A DNA stretch of 16,552 nt from Pseudomonadota bacterium. GTDB lineage: Bacteria; Pseudomonadota; Alphaproteobacteria; Rhizobiales; Phreatobacteraceae. Below are positions 1 to 6,148 of this stretch, piece by piece. Under the pieces are notes generated by a model, which worked only from the letters and a program-made list of their open reading frames with translations, did not search any database and was not told the DNA's origin. The stretch lies in the NCBI GenBank assembly GCA_023416965.1, contig JAEZGJ010000231.1, positions 1 through 16,552 of the forward strand. Direction: 5' to 3'. Within the stretch, counting starts at the first letter, position 1. Each line of letters opens with the position of its first letter. Both the position numbers and the translations under genes were made by a program.

Positions 1-71
1 CCCCTGCGGCGGGCCGCCGAACTGGCCCTGCGGAGGGGCGCCGAACTGGCCCTGGGGAGGAGCACCGTAGC
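1..71. repeat. 24-bp tandem repeats coding for GQFGGPPQ units
   Basis: Two adjacent 24-bp units (2-25 and 26-49) differ at only a few positions, and a more diverged third copy follows. They encode the Gln/Gly/Pro-rich octapeptide repeat of the DUF2076 protein on the minus strand. The array reaches the window edge, so the copy number is unknown. In-frame repeats of this kind can vary in number between strains. Confidence 0.7.
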
Positions 72-492
72 CCTGCGGCGGGCCGCCCTGAGGCTGCCCG
101 AAGCCGGGCGGGGGCGGGGCCATGCCGGTGTTGAGGGGGCGGGGGGGCATCGGCGGCGGGGCGGCCGGCTTGGAGCCGAAGATGCTCGACAGGAATCCGC
201 CGCTCTGCTGCTGCTCGGCCTGGCGCTGCACCTGCTGGAGATGCTGCTGCATCTGGTCGGCCTGGCTCTGCAGGGACTGCACCTGGCCCTGGAGCTGCTC
301 GTTCTGCTTCGCCAGGTCGTTGAGCGCCTGATCGGAGACATACATCGTCTGCAGCAGGGCATATACCGCGCCCGGCTGCTGGACGAGACGCTCCTTGATG
401 AAGGCGTCGACCGCAGGGTCGCGCTGCTGGCTCTCCGCCGATTTCAGGCGGTCGAACAGTCCGGCGATGATATCGCGTTCCTGTTGGTTCAT
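1..492 (-). CDS. DUF2076 domain-containing protein (C-terminus outside window)
   Basis: The frame is open from an ATG at 492 to the left edge (164 codons, no stop), so the C-terminus is missing. A Shine-Dalgarno sequence GGAGGA lies 9 nt before the ATG, which fixes the start. Residues 1-45 (MNQQERDIIAGLFDRLKSAE..., then a QQPGAVYALLQTM-like stretch) match the conserved N-terminus of DUF2076 proteins. Residues about 50-95 are rich in Q, E and L and look like a coiled coil. A segment SGGFLSSIFGSKP follows, then a low-complexity tail of Pro, Gly and Gln with octapeptide repeats of the form GQFGGPPQ. Family members often end in a Gly/Ala-rich region and a short acidic tail, which is not visible here. 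The biochemical role is unknown; the family is often described as periplasmic or ligand-binding, but no signal peptide is visible. Family assignment is fairly sure, function is not. Confidence 0.8.
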   Translation of the reverse strand, partial: MNQQERDIIAGLFDRLKSAESQQRDPAVDAFIKERLVQQPGAVYALLQTMYVSDQALNDLAKQNEQLQGQVQSLQSQADQMQQHLQQVQRQAEQQQSGGFLSSIFGSKPAAPPPMPPRPLNTGMAPPPPGFGQPQGGPPQGYGAPPQGQFGAPPQGQFGGPPQG

Positions 493-540
493 GGGGAAAG
501 ATCCTCCGGAAGAACGTTCGTGGCGGGTCGCCCCCGCGTC

Positions 541-555
541 GTGCCTGTCTGGCAC
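541..555. promoter_or_regulatory. Possible operator upstream of DUF2076 gene
   Basis: A perfect 5-bp inverted repeat GTGCC-tgtct-GGCAC lies about 50 bp before the DUF2076 start. Its T-N11-A spacing fits a regulator half-site pair, but an arm of 5 bp in GC-rich DNA can arise by chance. No regulator is assigned. Confidence 0.2.
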
Positions 556-690
556 CGTCTCGTTGCGATCTGATGTCGCGCTGCCGAGCCCGGGCCATGG
601 AGGCTCCGGGAAGATGGTACATGCCTTTGCGGCGCGCCAGAGGCGGCCGGGGGGCGTGGCGGCAAGTCGCAGCCCCTCGGCGCTTTCGGG

Positions 691-721
691 CAAGAAAAAG
701 GCCGGGGCGAACCCCGGCCTT
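691..721 (-). terminator. Rho-independent terminator of porin gene
   Basis: A perfect 10-bp stem AAGGCCGGGG / CCCCGGCCTT (698-721) has a CGAA/TTCG tetraloop. On the minus strand it is followed by TTTTTCTTG. It sits just downstream of the porin stop codon (748), so it ends that transcript. Confidence 0.9.
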
Positions 722-747
722 CGTCCAGATCGTCCGGCGCTGCGGAC

Positions 748-1626
748 TTATTTGTAGGGCAGCTTCGACCACTGCAGGTCGACCGAGAGCGTGGCCACCA
801 CGCTGTGGCCGCACCAGTTGGACCGGCCCGACCCGGTGAACACGCCGCGATAGTCGCCTGTGGTGGCGAAGCACTGCTGCGAGGTCAGGTTGGTGCCGTG
901 ATAGCGCAGGTCGAGGGTCAGGAAGTCCTTGTAGGTCCACGACACACCGGCATTCCAGTAGAGGTAGTCCTGCAGGTTGACGCCACCGAGATATCCGTAG
1001 GTGGTGCCGAGCCAGTAATGGCCGAGGGCGCCGGAAATCGCGAAGTCGTTCGGCAGCTTGTACTTGGCGTTGACCTCGCCATAGGTGCCGTAGGCGCCCG
1101 TGCCGAGCCAGTTCGGCGCGTAATAGATGGCGGCGCCGACGTTGAACTGCGGCGTGATGTCGTAGCCGACCTTGCCGTAGAACTCGACGAAGTTGGAGCG
1201 GTTGGCGGTCCAGGTGCCGGCGAACCCGACCGGGGCCGGCGGGGTCGTGGTGATGAACTGCGTCTCGTTCGGGTAGAGGTAGTACATCACGCCGAGATCG
1301 AAGGTGGCATCGCCGACGACGGGACGGATGCCGGCATAGAGGTCGACCTCGCCGATCGGGCGGTTCGGCAGCTTCGTGGTCCAGTAGGCGGCGCCGGCAT
1401 AGAGCCAGCCGTAGCGCGCCTCGCCGTAGACGTTGACGGCCGGGCCGCGGGCCGACTGGGAGATGCCGCGGAAATTGTAGTCCGACATCACCTTGCCGCC
1501 GAACGCGAAGTCGAAGGCCCAGGGGGCCGGGGCCGCGATCGGCGCCGGGGCCGCGACATCGGCCGCAAAGGCCTGGCTTCCCAGCGTCGCGGCCAGAAGG
1601 CCCGTCAGCATCGTCTTGCGAAACAT
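748..1626 (-). CDS. TorF-family putative outer-membrane porin
   Basis: This 292-residue protein should be an outer-membrane beta-barrel. Residues 1-21 form a signal peptide (MFRKTMLTGLLAATLGSQAFA, cleavage after AFA), followed by an Ala/Pro linker that is common in alphaproteobacterial members. The mature part opens with GGKVMSDYNFRGISQS, the hallmark of the TIGR02001/Gcw_chp (TorF) family, and continues with alternating aromatic and polar strands. The open frame extends 16 codons further upstream, but the ATG at 1626 has an AGGAG 6 nt before it and begins a proper signal peptide, so I prefer it. The gene is monocistronic, with its own terminator and a 219-bp upstream region. Family members are predicted porins of unproven substrate, and nothing here points to one. 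Family call sure, transport role inferred. Confidence 0.85.
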   Translation of the reverse strand: MFRKTMLTGLLAATLGSQAFAADVAAPAPIAAPAPWAFDFAFGGKVMSDYNFRGISQSARGPAVNVYGEARYGWLYAGAAYWTTKLPNRPIGEVDLYAGIRPVVGDATFDLGVMYYLYPNETQFITTTPPAPVGFAGTWTANRSNFVEFYGKVGYDITPQFNVGAAIYYAPNWLGTGAYGTYGEVNAKYKLPNDFAISGALGHYWLGTTYGYLGGVNLQDYLYWNAGVSWTYKDFLTLDLRYHGTNLTSQQCFATTGDYRGVFTGSGRSNWCGHSVVATLSVDLQWSKLPYK

Positions 1627-1776
1627 CTGCGTCTCCTGCCTGCCGAGCACGTCGCGCGCGCCCCAAATCACCACATATCCGTCACAATGACGTCACGCGG
1701 AAGCCGCGGAGGACAAGACGAAAAAGCGGGCAAATGCCGCCCGAATGCCCAAAGAGAATGCAAACGATTCCAATGA

Positions 1777-1810
1777 AGAACCCCTGTGGCATGGTGGCCA
1801 CAGAGGTTCT
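1777..1810 (-). terminator. Hairpin downstream of malate synthase gene
   Basis: A 14-bp stem with one C-A mismatch (AGAACCCCTGTGGC / GCCACAGAGGTTCT) encloses a 6-nt loop, 35 nt after the aceB stop. On the minus strand only a weak U-rich run follows (TCATTGG), so termination may be inefficient. It separates aceB from the porin promoter region. Confidence 0.6.
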
Positions 1811-1845
1811 GTTAACGTCTCAGACCTTCGTCCTAAGCCGAAGGA

Positions 1846-3432
1846 TCAGGCGAGCATGCGGTAGGCCGGCAGGGTGAGGAACTCTTCGAACTCTGCGGCA
1901 AGCGACAGCTTGGCGAAGAGAGCGATCGCCTCGGCGAATCGGCCCTTCTCGAAGGCCTCGGCGCCCACCTCGCCCTTCACCACCTCCATCTCCTCCTTCA
2001 ATGCCCTGTCGAAGAAGGCCGGGGTGCATGTGACGCCGCCTTCGAGGGCGACGCCGTAGGTCGTCCACTGCCAGATCTGCGCGCGCGAGATCTCGGCGGT
2101 CGCGGCATCCTCCATGAGGTTGTAGATCGGCACCGCGCCGCGCCCCCGCAGCCAGGCCTCGATATACTGGACGCCGACGCGGATGTTCTCCCGGTAGCCC
2201 GCCTCGGTGCGCGTGCCCTCGTGGACCTGCAGCAGGTCCTTCTGGCCGACGCTCACGTCGTCGCGCTGGCGGGCCACCTGGTTCGGCGTCGGCATGAGCC
2301 GGTCGAAGGCCTCCATCGCCACCGGCACGAGGTCAGGATGGGCGACCCAGGTGCCGTCATGGCCGATGGTCGCCTCGCGTTCCTTGTCGGCCTTCACCTT
2401 GGCGAAGGCGGCGGCATTGGCTTCCGGATTGTTCTTGATCGGAATCTGCGCCGCCATGCCACCCATCGCGAAGGCGCCACGCTTGTGGCAGGTCTTCACC
2501 AGGAGTTCGGCATAGGCCTTCAGGAAGGCCTTGCTCATCACCACCTGGCCGCGGTCCGGAAGAACGTAATCCTGGTTGCGGGCGAGCTTCTTGATGAAGG
2601 AGAAGATGTAATCCCAGCGCCCGGCATTGAGGCCCGCCATGTGGTCCTTCAGCTCGAACAGGATCTCGTCCATCTCGAAGGCGGCGGGCAGGGTTTCGAT
2701 CAGCACAGTCGCCTTGATCGTGCCCTTCGGGATGCCGAGCTTCTCCTGGGCGTGGACGAAGACGTCGTTCCACAGTCGTGCCTCCAGATGGCTCTCCATC
2801 GTGGGCAGGTAGAAATAGGGGCCCGACCCTTGAGCGAGCGCCGCCTTGGCGTTGTGGAAGACGTAGAGGCCGAAGTCGAACAGCGACCCCGACATCTCCT
2901 CGCCGTCGACCTGGACGTGGACTTCCGGCAGGTGCCAGCCGCGCGGCCGCGGGATGATGACGGCCCCCTTGTCCTTCATGGCATAGGACTTGCCGGAGTT
3001 GGGGTCGGTGAAGGCGAGGGTGCCGGCCCAGCGATCCTTCAGATTGATCTGCCCTTCGATCTGGTTGGCCCAGGTCGGGGAATTCGCGTCCTCGAAATCC
3101 GCCATGAAGCACTTGGCGCCGCAGTTCAGCGCGTTGATGACCATCTTGCGGTCGACCGGGCCGGTGATCTCGACGCGGCGGTCCTGCAGGTCGGCCGGGA
3201 TCGGCGCCACGGTCCAGGCGCCGTCGCGGATGTGCCTGGTCTCGGGCAGGAAGTCGGGCAGGGCGCCGGCGTCGAACTGCTTCTGCCGCTCGGTGCGCAG
3301 CTTGAGCAGGCGCTTGCGGGTCTCGTTGAAGGTGCGCTGCAGGTCGACCACGAAAGCGACCGCCTCGGGGGTCAGGATTTCCTCATAGCGCGGGCCCATG
3401 GCCCCCGTGATGGTGACGCCGGACATGCTCAT
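1846..3432 (-). CDS. aceB: Malate synthase A
   Basis: This enzyme condenses glyoxylate with acetyl-CoA to give malate and CoA in the cytoplasm. The length (528 residues) is that of the A isoform; the G isoform has over 700. Diagnostic segments are FMADFEDANSPTW (109-121), PRPRGWHLPE (161-170, with the active-site Arg near 164), the malate synthase signature KDHMAGLNAGRWDYIFSF (262-279), and LMEDAATAEISR, whose Asp near 442 corresponds to the catalytic base. The ATG at 3432 has GGGAGG 5 nt upstream; a second ATG two codons later is less well spaced. No isocitrate lyase gene is adjacent. The glycolate oxidase operon in this window produces glyoxylate, so it is a plausible substrate source. Two palindromes 72-101 bp upstream may be operators. 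Confidence 0.97.
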   Translation of the reverse strand: MSMSGVTITGAMGPRYEEILTPEAVAFVVDLQRTFNETRKRLLKLRTERQKQFDAGALPDFLPETRHIRDGAWTVAPIPADLQDRRVEITGPVDRKMVINALNCGAKCFMADFEDANSPTWANQIEGQINLKDRWAGTLAFTDPNSGKSYAMKDKGAVIIPRPRGWHLPEVHVQVDGEEMSGSLFDFGLYVFHNAKAALAQGSGPYFYLPTMESHLEARLWNDVFVHAQEKLGIPKGTIKATVLIETLPAAFEMDEILFELKDHMAGLNAGRWDYIFSFIKKLARNQDYVLPDRGQVVMSKAFLKAYAELLVKTCHKRGAFAMGGMAAQIPIKNNPEANAAAFAKVKADKEREATIGHDGTWVAHPDLVPVAMEAFDRLMPTPNQVARQRDDVSVGQKDLLQVHEGTRTEAGYRENIRVGVQYIEAWLRGRGAVPIYNLMEDAATAEISRAQIWQWTTYGVALEGGVTCTPAFFDRALKEEMEVVKGEVGAEAFEKGRFAEAIALFAKLSLAAEFEEFLTLPAYRMLA

Positions 3433-3503
3433 GGCACCCTCCCTGGTGGTGTGATTGTGAGCGAAAGCCTATCCCGAAGCCGCCTTTGCCGAAACAGACG
3501 AAG

Positions 3504-3533
3504 GTGACGATCACTTGTTCCAGGATCGAACAA
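3504..3533. promoter_or_regulatory. Adjacent palindromes upstream of aceB
   Basis: Two perfect-armed inverted repeats abut: GTGAcgaTCAC (3504-3514) and TTGTTCcaggatcGAACAA (3515-3533). They lie 72-101 bp before the aceB ATG, inside a 195-bp divergent intergenic region shared with the glycosyltransferase-like gene. The layout suits transcription-factor binding; which factor is unknown. Confidence 0.45.
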
Positions 3534-3627
3534 ATCCGCCCCGGCGATTTGGCTTGTTGGCCCCGCCGCTGGATTTTCCGCCTCGCGCCGTCTATGGCCC
3601 TGCCTCGCCCGCCGCAGCATCGAGACC

Positions 3628-4605
3628 ATGGCCGAGATCACCGCCGTCGACACCTATTCCTTCGTGCCCGAGGACCTCAGGCTCGCCGACAGGCAGCCGG
3701 GGATTTCCGCCTTCGTGCGCACCAAGAACGGCGCCGATTTCCTGCGCCAGACCATCCTCAGCCACGCGCCCTTCGTCGACGAGATCGTGGCGGTCTACAA
3801 CCAGTGCACCGACGCGACCGAGTCCGTACTGGCTGGCCTTCAGGACGAGTTGGGGCCCCATAAGGTGAAGCTCTTCCACTACCTGCCGCGGGTTCACCCG
3901 CCGGGTTCACGGGATCATGCGGCCGAGCCCGGCCACTCACCCCACAGCGTCGTCAACTATTCGAACTTTGCGCTGTCCCGGACCACCCGCGCCATCGTGG
4001 TCAAGCTCGACGACGACCACATCGCTTTCGAGCGCGGCCTGCGCCCCATGGTGGAGAAGCTGCGCCGCGAGGGCCTGGCGCCCGGCCGCATGAACTGCTT
4101 CTCCGGCCTCAACCTCGTGCGCGACGAGGACGGCGGGGTGGGCATTCATGCCGACACCCCCTTCTCCGGCAATGGCGACATCGGCTTCTTTGCGATGACC
4201 CCGGACGCCTATTTCGTCCACGACAGGCGCTTCGAGGACTTCCGCAAATATCACTTCCGCCGCGTCTTCTCCGGATTCGCCTACTGGCACATGAAATACC
4301 TGAAGACGGGTCTCGGCTTCGCCAACTACGAGATCGACAGCGGCGGCAACCGGCGCTTCGCCAAGAAGGAGCGGCATTTCCATCGCCGCCGCGAGGTCGC
4401 CACCATCCCTGAAATCGCCGCAACCATGCCGCGGCTGCGCGCCTCGCTGATGCGGCTCGTTCCCTTCGACAAATGGGCGCTCATCGGCAACCGGGCGCTG
4501 GCCATGGCCGACGGTGCCGTCACCGAGGCCGATCTCATCGACCTCGTCAGTCGCTACGACCTCGGCAGCGTCCTCACGGCCGAAGCAGCGAGCGCTGCCG
4601 CCTGA
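3628..4605 (+). CDS. Glycosyltransferase family 2-like protein
   Basis: This 325-residue cytoplasmic protein has no signal peptide and no clear membrane segment. The N-terminus resembles a GT-A nucleotide-sugar fold: ISAFVRTKNGADFLRQTI (26-43), then DEIVAVYNQCTDAT (51-64), matching the usual first beta strands of family 2 enzymes. KLDDDHI (126-132) stands where the metal-binding DxD motif is expected. GDIGFFAM (183-190) and an aromatic segment YWHMKYLKTGLGF (219-231) follow. The donor and acceptor cannot be told. The gene stands alone between divergent aceB and convergent ohr, with no polysaccharide cluster nearby. The ATG at 3628 has only a weak ribosome-binding site (GAGA). The fold assignment is by motif, so the enzymatic role is tentative. 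Confidence 0.65.
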   Translation: MAEITAVDTYSFVPEDLRLADRQPGISAFVRTKNGADFLRQTILSHAPFVDEIVAVYNQCTDATESVLAGLQDELGPHKVKLFHYLPRVHPPGSRDHAAEPGHSPHSVVNYSNFALSRTTRAIVVKLDDDHIAFERGLRPMVEKLRREGLAPGRMNCFSGLNLVRDEDGGVGIHADTPFSGNGDIGFFAMTPDAYFVHDRRFEDFRKYHFRRVFSGFAYWHMKYLKTGLGFANYEIDSGGNRRFAKKERHFHRRREVATIPEIAATMPRLRASLMRLVPFDKWALIGNRALAMADGAVTEADLIDLVSRYDLGSVLTAEAASAAA

Positions 4606-4609
4606 CATG

Positions 4610-4640
4610 CGAACGCCCGCGCGATGCGCGCGGGCGTTCG
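4610..4640. terminator. Bidirectional hairpin between convergent genes
   Basis: A perfect 14-bp stem CGAACGCCCGCGCG / CGCGCGGGCGTTCG with a 3-nt loop lies 4 nt after the glycosyltransferase-like stop codon and 17 nt beyond the ohr stop. It has no T-tract on either strand. Its position between two 3' ends suggests a shared terminator or transcript-end stabiliser. Confidence 0.7.
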
Positions 4641-4657
4641 GGCACCCTCCCTTGAGG

Positions 4658-5080
4658 TCAGGAGACGGAGAGCCTCACGTCGAGATTGCCGCGGGTGGCC
4701 TCGGAGTAGGGGCAGACGATATGGGCCTGCTGGACCAGGTCCTCGAGCACGGTCTTGTCGACACCCGGAGCCGCCACCTGCAGCGCCACGTCGAGGCCGA
4801 ACCCCTTGCCGTCATCGCGTGGACCGATGCCGACGGCAGCCGAGACCTTCGTCTCTGCCGGCAGCGCCACCTTGGCCTTTCCGGCGACGAACTTCAGCGC
4901 GCCGAGGAAACAGGCGGAATACCCGGCCGCGAAGAGCTGCTCGGGATTGGTGCCCTGGCCGCCGCCGCCGCCGAGCTCCTTCGGCGTGTCCAGCGTCACG
5001 GACAGGCGGCCGTCGTCGCTGCCGGCCGAGCCGGTACGGCCGCCGGTGGCGGACCCATGGGCGGTGTAGAGGATGTTCAT
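4658..5080 (-). CDS. ohr: Organic hydroperoxide resistance protein Ohr
   Basis: A thiol peroxidase of the OsmC/Ohr family (140 residues, usual size) that reduces organic and fatty-acid hydroperoxides in the cytoplasm, typically with lipoylated-protein reductant. The N-terminus YTAHGSATGGR holds the conserved Arg15. GTNPEQLFAAGYSACFLGAL carries Glu47 and the peroxidatic Cys57, and AHIVCPYSEATRGN carries the resolving Cys123. All catalytic residues of Ohr, as opposed to general OsmC, are present. The frame stays open for more than 1.3 kb upstream, but that is a shadow of other genes: the ATG at 5078-5080 has GGGAG 8 nt upstream and begins the conserved domain. It is divergent from ohrR, with the operator between them. 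Confidence 0.96.
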   Translation of the reverse strand: MNILYTAHGSATGGRTGSAGSDDGRLSVTLDTPKELGGGGGQGTNPEQLFAAGYSACFLGALKFVAGKAKVALPAETKVSAAVGIGPRDDGKGFGLDVALQVAAPGVDKTVLEDLVQQAHIVCPYSEATRGNLDVRLSVS

Positions 5081-5135
5081 CGGATGTCTCCCTGGCACGG
5101 GCGCCCCAGCGGCGCCGGCATTTAGATAGTGAAAA

Positions 5136-5141
5136 ATTATA
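5136..5141 (-). promoter_or_regulatory. -10 element of ohr promoter
   Basis: A perfect TATAAT reads on the minus strand, 55 nt before the ohr start, inside a markedly AT-rich island. A clear -35 element is not visible 16-18 bp upstream (best TTTCTT), which would suit a weak or regulated promoter. It overlaps the left edge of the palindrome at 5140-5153. Confidence 0.55.
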
Positions 5142-5153
5142 TTGTGCGCAATA
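5140..5153. promoter_or_regulatory. Candidate OhrR operator
   Basis: The inverted repeat TATTG-tgcg-CAATA is the best palindrome in the 144-bp region between ohr and ohrR. It overlaps the ohr -10 element, so a bound repressor would block RNA polymerase. OhrR proteins of related bacteria bind AT-rich inverted repeats in the same position; the exact match to a published OhrR box is not claimed. Confidence 0.5.
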
Positions 5154-5224
5154 AATAAAAGAAACGCGATTGGACCTTGCGCCAGCGATGCGGGCGCGGG
5201 CAGATGGGTCGCACGGAGGGTGCC

Positions 5225-5686
5225 ATGGCGACGAAGAAGCGACGGCCGAAGCTGGACGATCACCTGTGTTTCGCCATCTACGCGGCGGGTCATGCCTTCA
5301 ACCGGGTCTACAAGCCGCTGCTGGCGCGGCTGGGCCTGACCTATCCGCAATATCTCGCCATGCTCGTCCTCTGGGAGGAGGAGGACGTGCCGCTGAAGGC
5401 GATCGGCGAGCGCCTCGGCCTCGATTCCGGCACGCTGACGCCGCTCCTGAAGCGGCTCGAGAAGCTGGGTCTCGTCACCCGCACCCGCGATCCCGCCGAC
5501 GAGCGCTCCGTGCGCATCGGCCTGACCGCCGAGGGGCGCGCGCTGCAGGACAGGGCGGCGGACATTCCGGCGGCGCTGGGCTGCGCCATGGGGCGGCCGC
5601 TGCCCGACATCGCCCGCCTCAGGCAGGAAATCGCCGCCCTCCGCGATGCGCTGAACGCGGCAGCGGACGGTGCGCGTGATCCCTGA
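5225..5686 (+). CDS. ohrR: MarR-family peroxide-sensing repressor OhrR
   Basis: A winged-helix dimeric repressor (153 residues) that releases DNA when organic hydroperoxides oxidise its sensor cysteine. LDDHLCFAIYAA places the sensor at Cys15. Tyr29 and Tyr40, which activate that cysteine in the family, are present. A second cysteine, Cys120, lies 105 residues after the first, the same spacing as Cys22/Cys127 of Xanthomonas OhrR, so this looks like a two-Cys type that forms an intersubunit disulfide. The wing-helix region spans about 52-92 (LKAIGERLGLDSGTLTPLLK, then DPADERSVRIGLT). An upstream in-frame ATG at 5177 exists, but the ATG at 5225 has GGAGGG 5 nt before it and starts the conserved protein. 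Divergent partner is ohr. Confidence 0.93.
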   Translation: MATKKRRPKLDDHLCFAIYAAGHAFNRVYKPLLARLGLTYPQYLAMLVLWEEEDVPLKAIGERLGLDSGTLTPLLKRLEKLGLVTRTRDPADERSVRIGLTAEGRALQDRAADIPAALGCAMGRPLPDIARLRQEIAALRDALNAAADGARDP

Positions 5687-5727
5687 TCCGGCCCGGCATC
5701 GGTGATCCGCCAGACGCGCCTGCCGTA

Positions 5728-5743
5728 GAGGTGCCAGCACCTC
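5728..5743 (+). other. Short hairpin before MAPEG gene
   Basis: The perfect 7-bp inverted repeat GAGGTGC-ca-GCACCTC ends 2 nt before the GGAG ribosome-binding site of the MAPEG gene. It could affect translation or serve as a protein site, but the two-base centre makes a tight RNA hairpin unlikely without opening the innermost pair. Confidence 0.25.
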
Positions 5744-5755
5744 CCGGAGACGCCG

Positions 5756-6148
5756 ATGCCGGTCACCGCTTTGTACGCTGCCCTGCTCGCGCTTCTGTTC
5801 ATGGTCCTCTCGGTGCGGGTGATCGGCTTCCGCCGCGTGGTCCGCATCGGGCTCGGCGACGGCGGTGACACGGCCCTGCTGCGACGCGTCCGGGTCCACG
5901 CCAACTTCGCCGAGTACGTACCCTTCTGCCTGGTCCTCATCGGCCTCGCCGAAAGCCTGAAGGCGCCGGCGCTGATCCTGCACGCGCTCGGCGCCCTGCT
6001 TCTGGCGGCGCGGCTTAGCCACGCCTATGGCGTGTCGCGCCAGCCCGAGACCTTTCTCTTCCGGGTGGCCGGCATGGTGGGCACCCTGACGGTGATCGGC
6101 GTCGCTGCAGCGCTCTGCCTCTATTCCGCGGCCCGCAACCTCGGCTGA
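5756..6148 (+). CDS. MAPEG family membrane protein
   Basis: A 130-residue inner-membrane protein with four predicted helices (about 3-24, 53-68, 71-90 and 102-125). The segment RVRVHANFAEYVPFCLVLIGLAE (44-66) holds the R-x3-N-x2-E arrangement typical of MAPEG proteins, which include microsomal glutathione transferase and bacterial YecN-like proteins. Bacterial members may use glutathione in detoxification, but no activity can be inferred here. GGAGA before the ATG supports this start. It follows ohrR on the same strand by 69 bp, so it might share stress-related expression; that is only a guess. Its 3' end overlaps the convergent glcF stop region by 28 nt. Confidence 0.9.
   Translation: MPVTALYAALLALLFMVLSVRVIGFRRVVRIGLGDGGDTALLRRVRVHANFAEYVPFCLVLIGLAESLKAPALILHALGALLLAARLSHAYGVSRQPETFLFRVAGMVGTLTVIGVAAALCLYSAARNLG

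Noticed and set aside
1688..1695. TGACGTCA palindrome before the porin gene
   Set aside because: An 8-bp palindrome is too short to support a site alone, and no promoter elements at useful spacing were seen beside it.
2221..3507. Plus-strand open frame of 428 codons
   Set aside because: It is antisense to the whole malate synthase gene, whose motifs are complete. No domain is visible in the antisense product.
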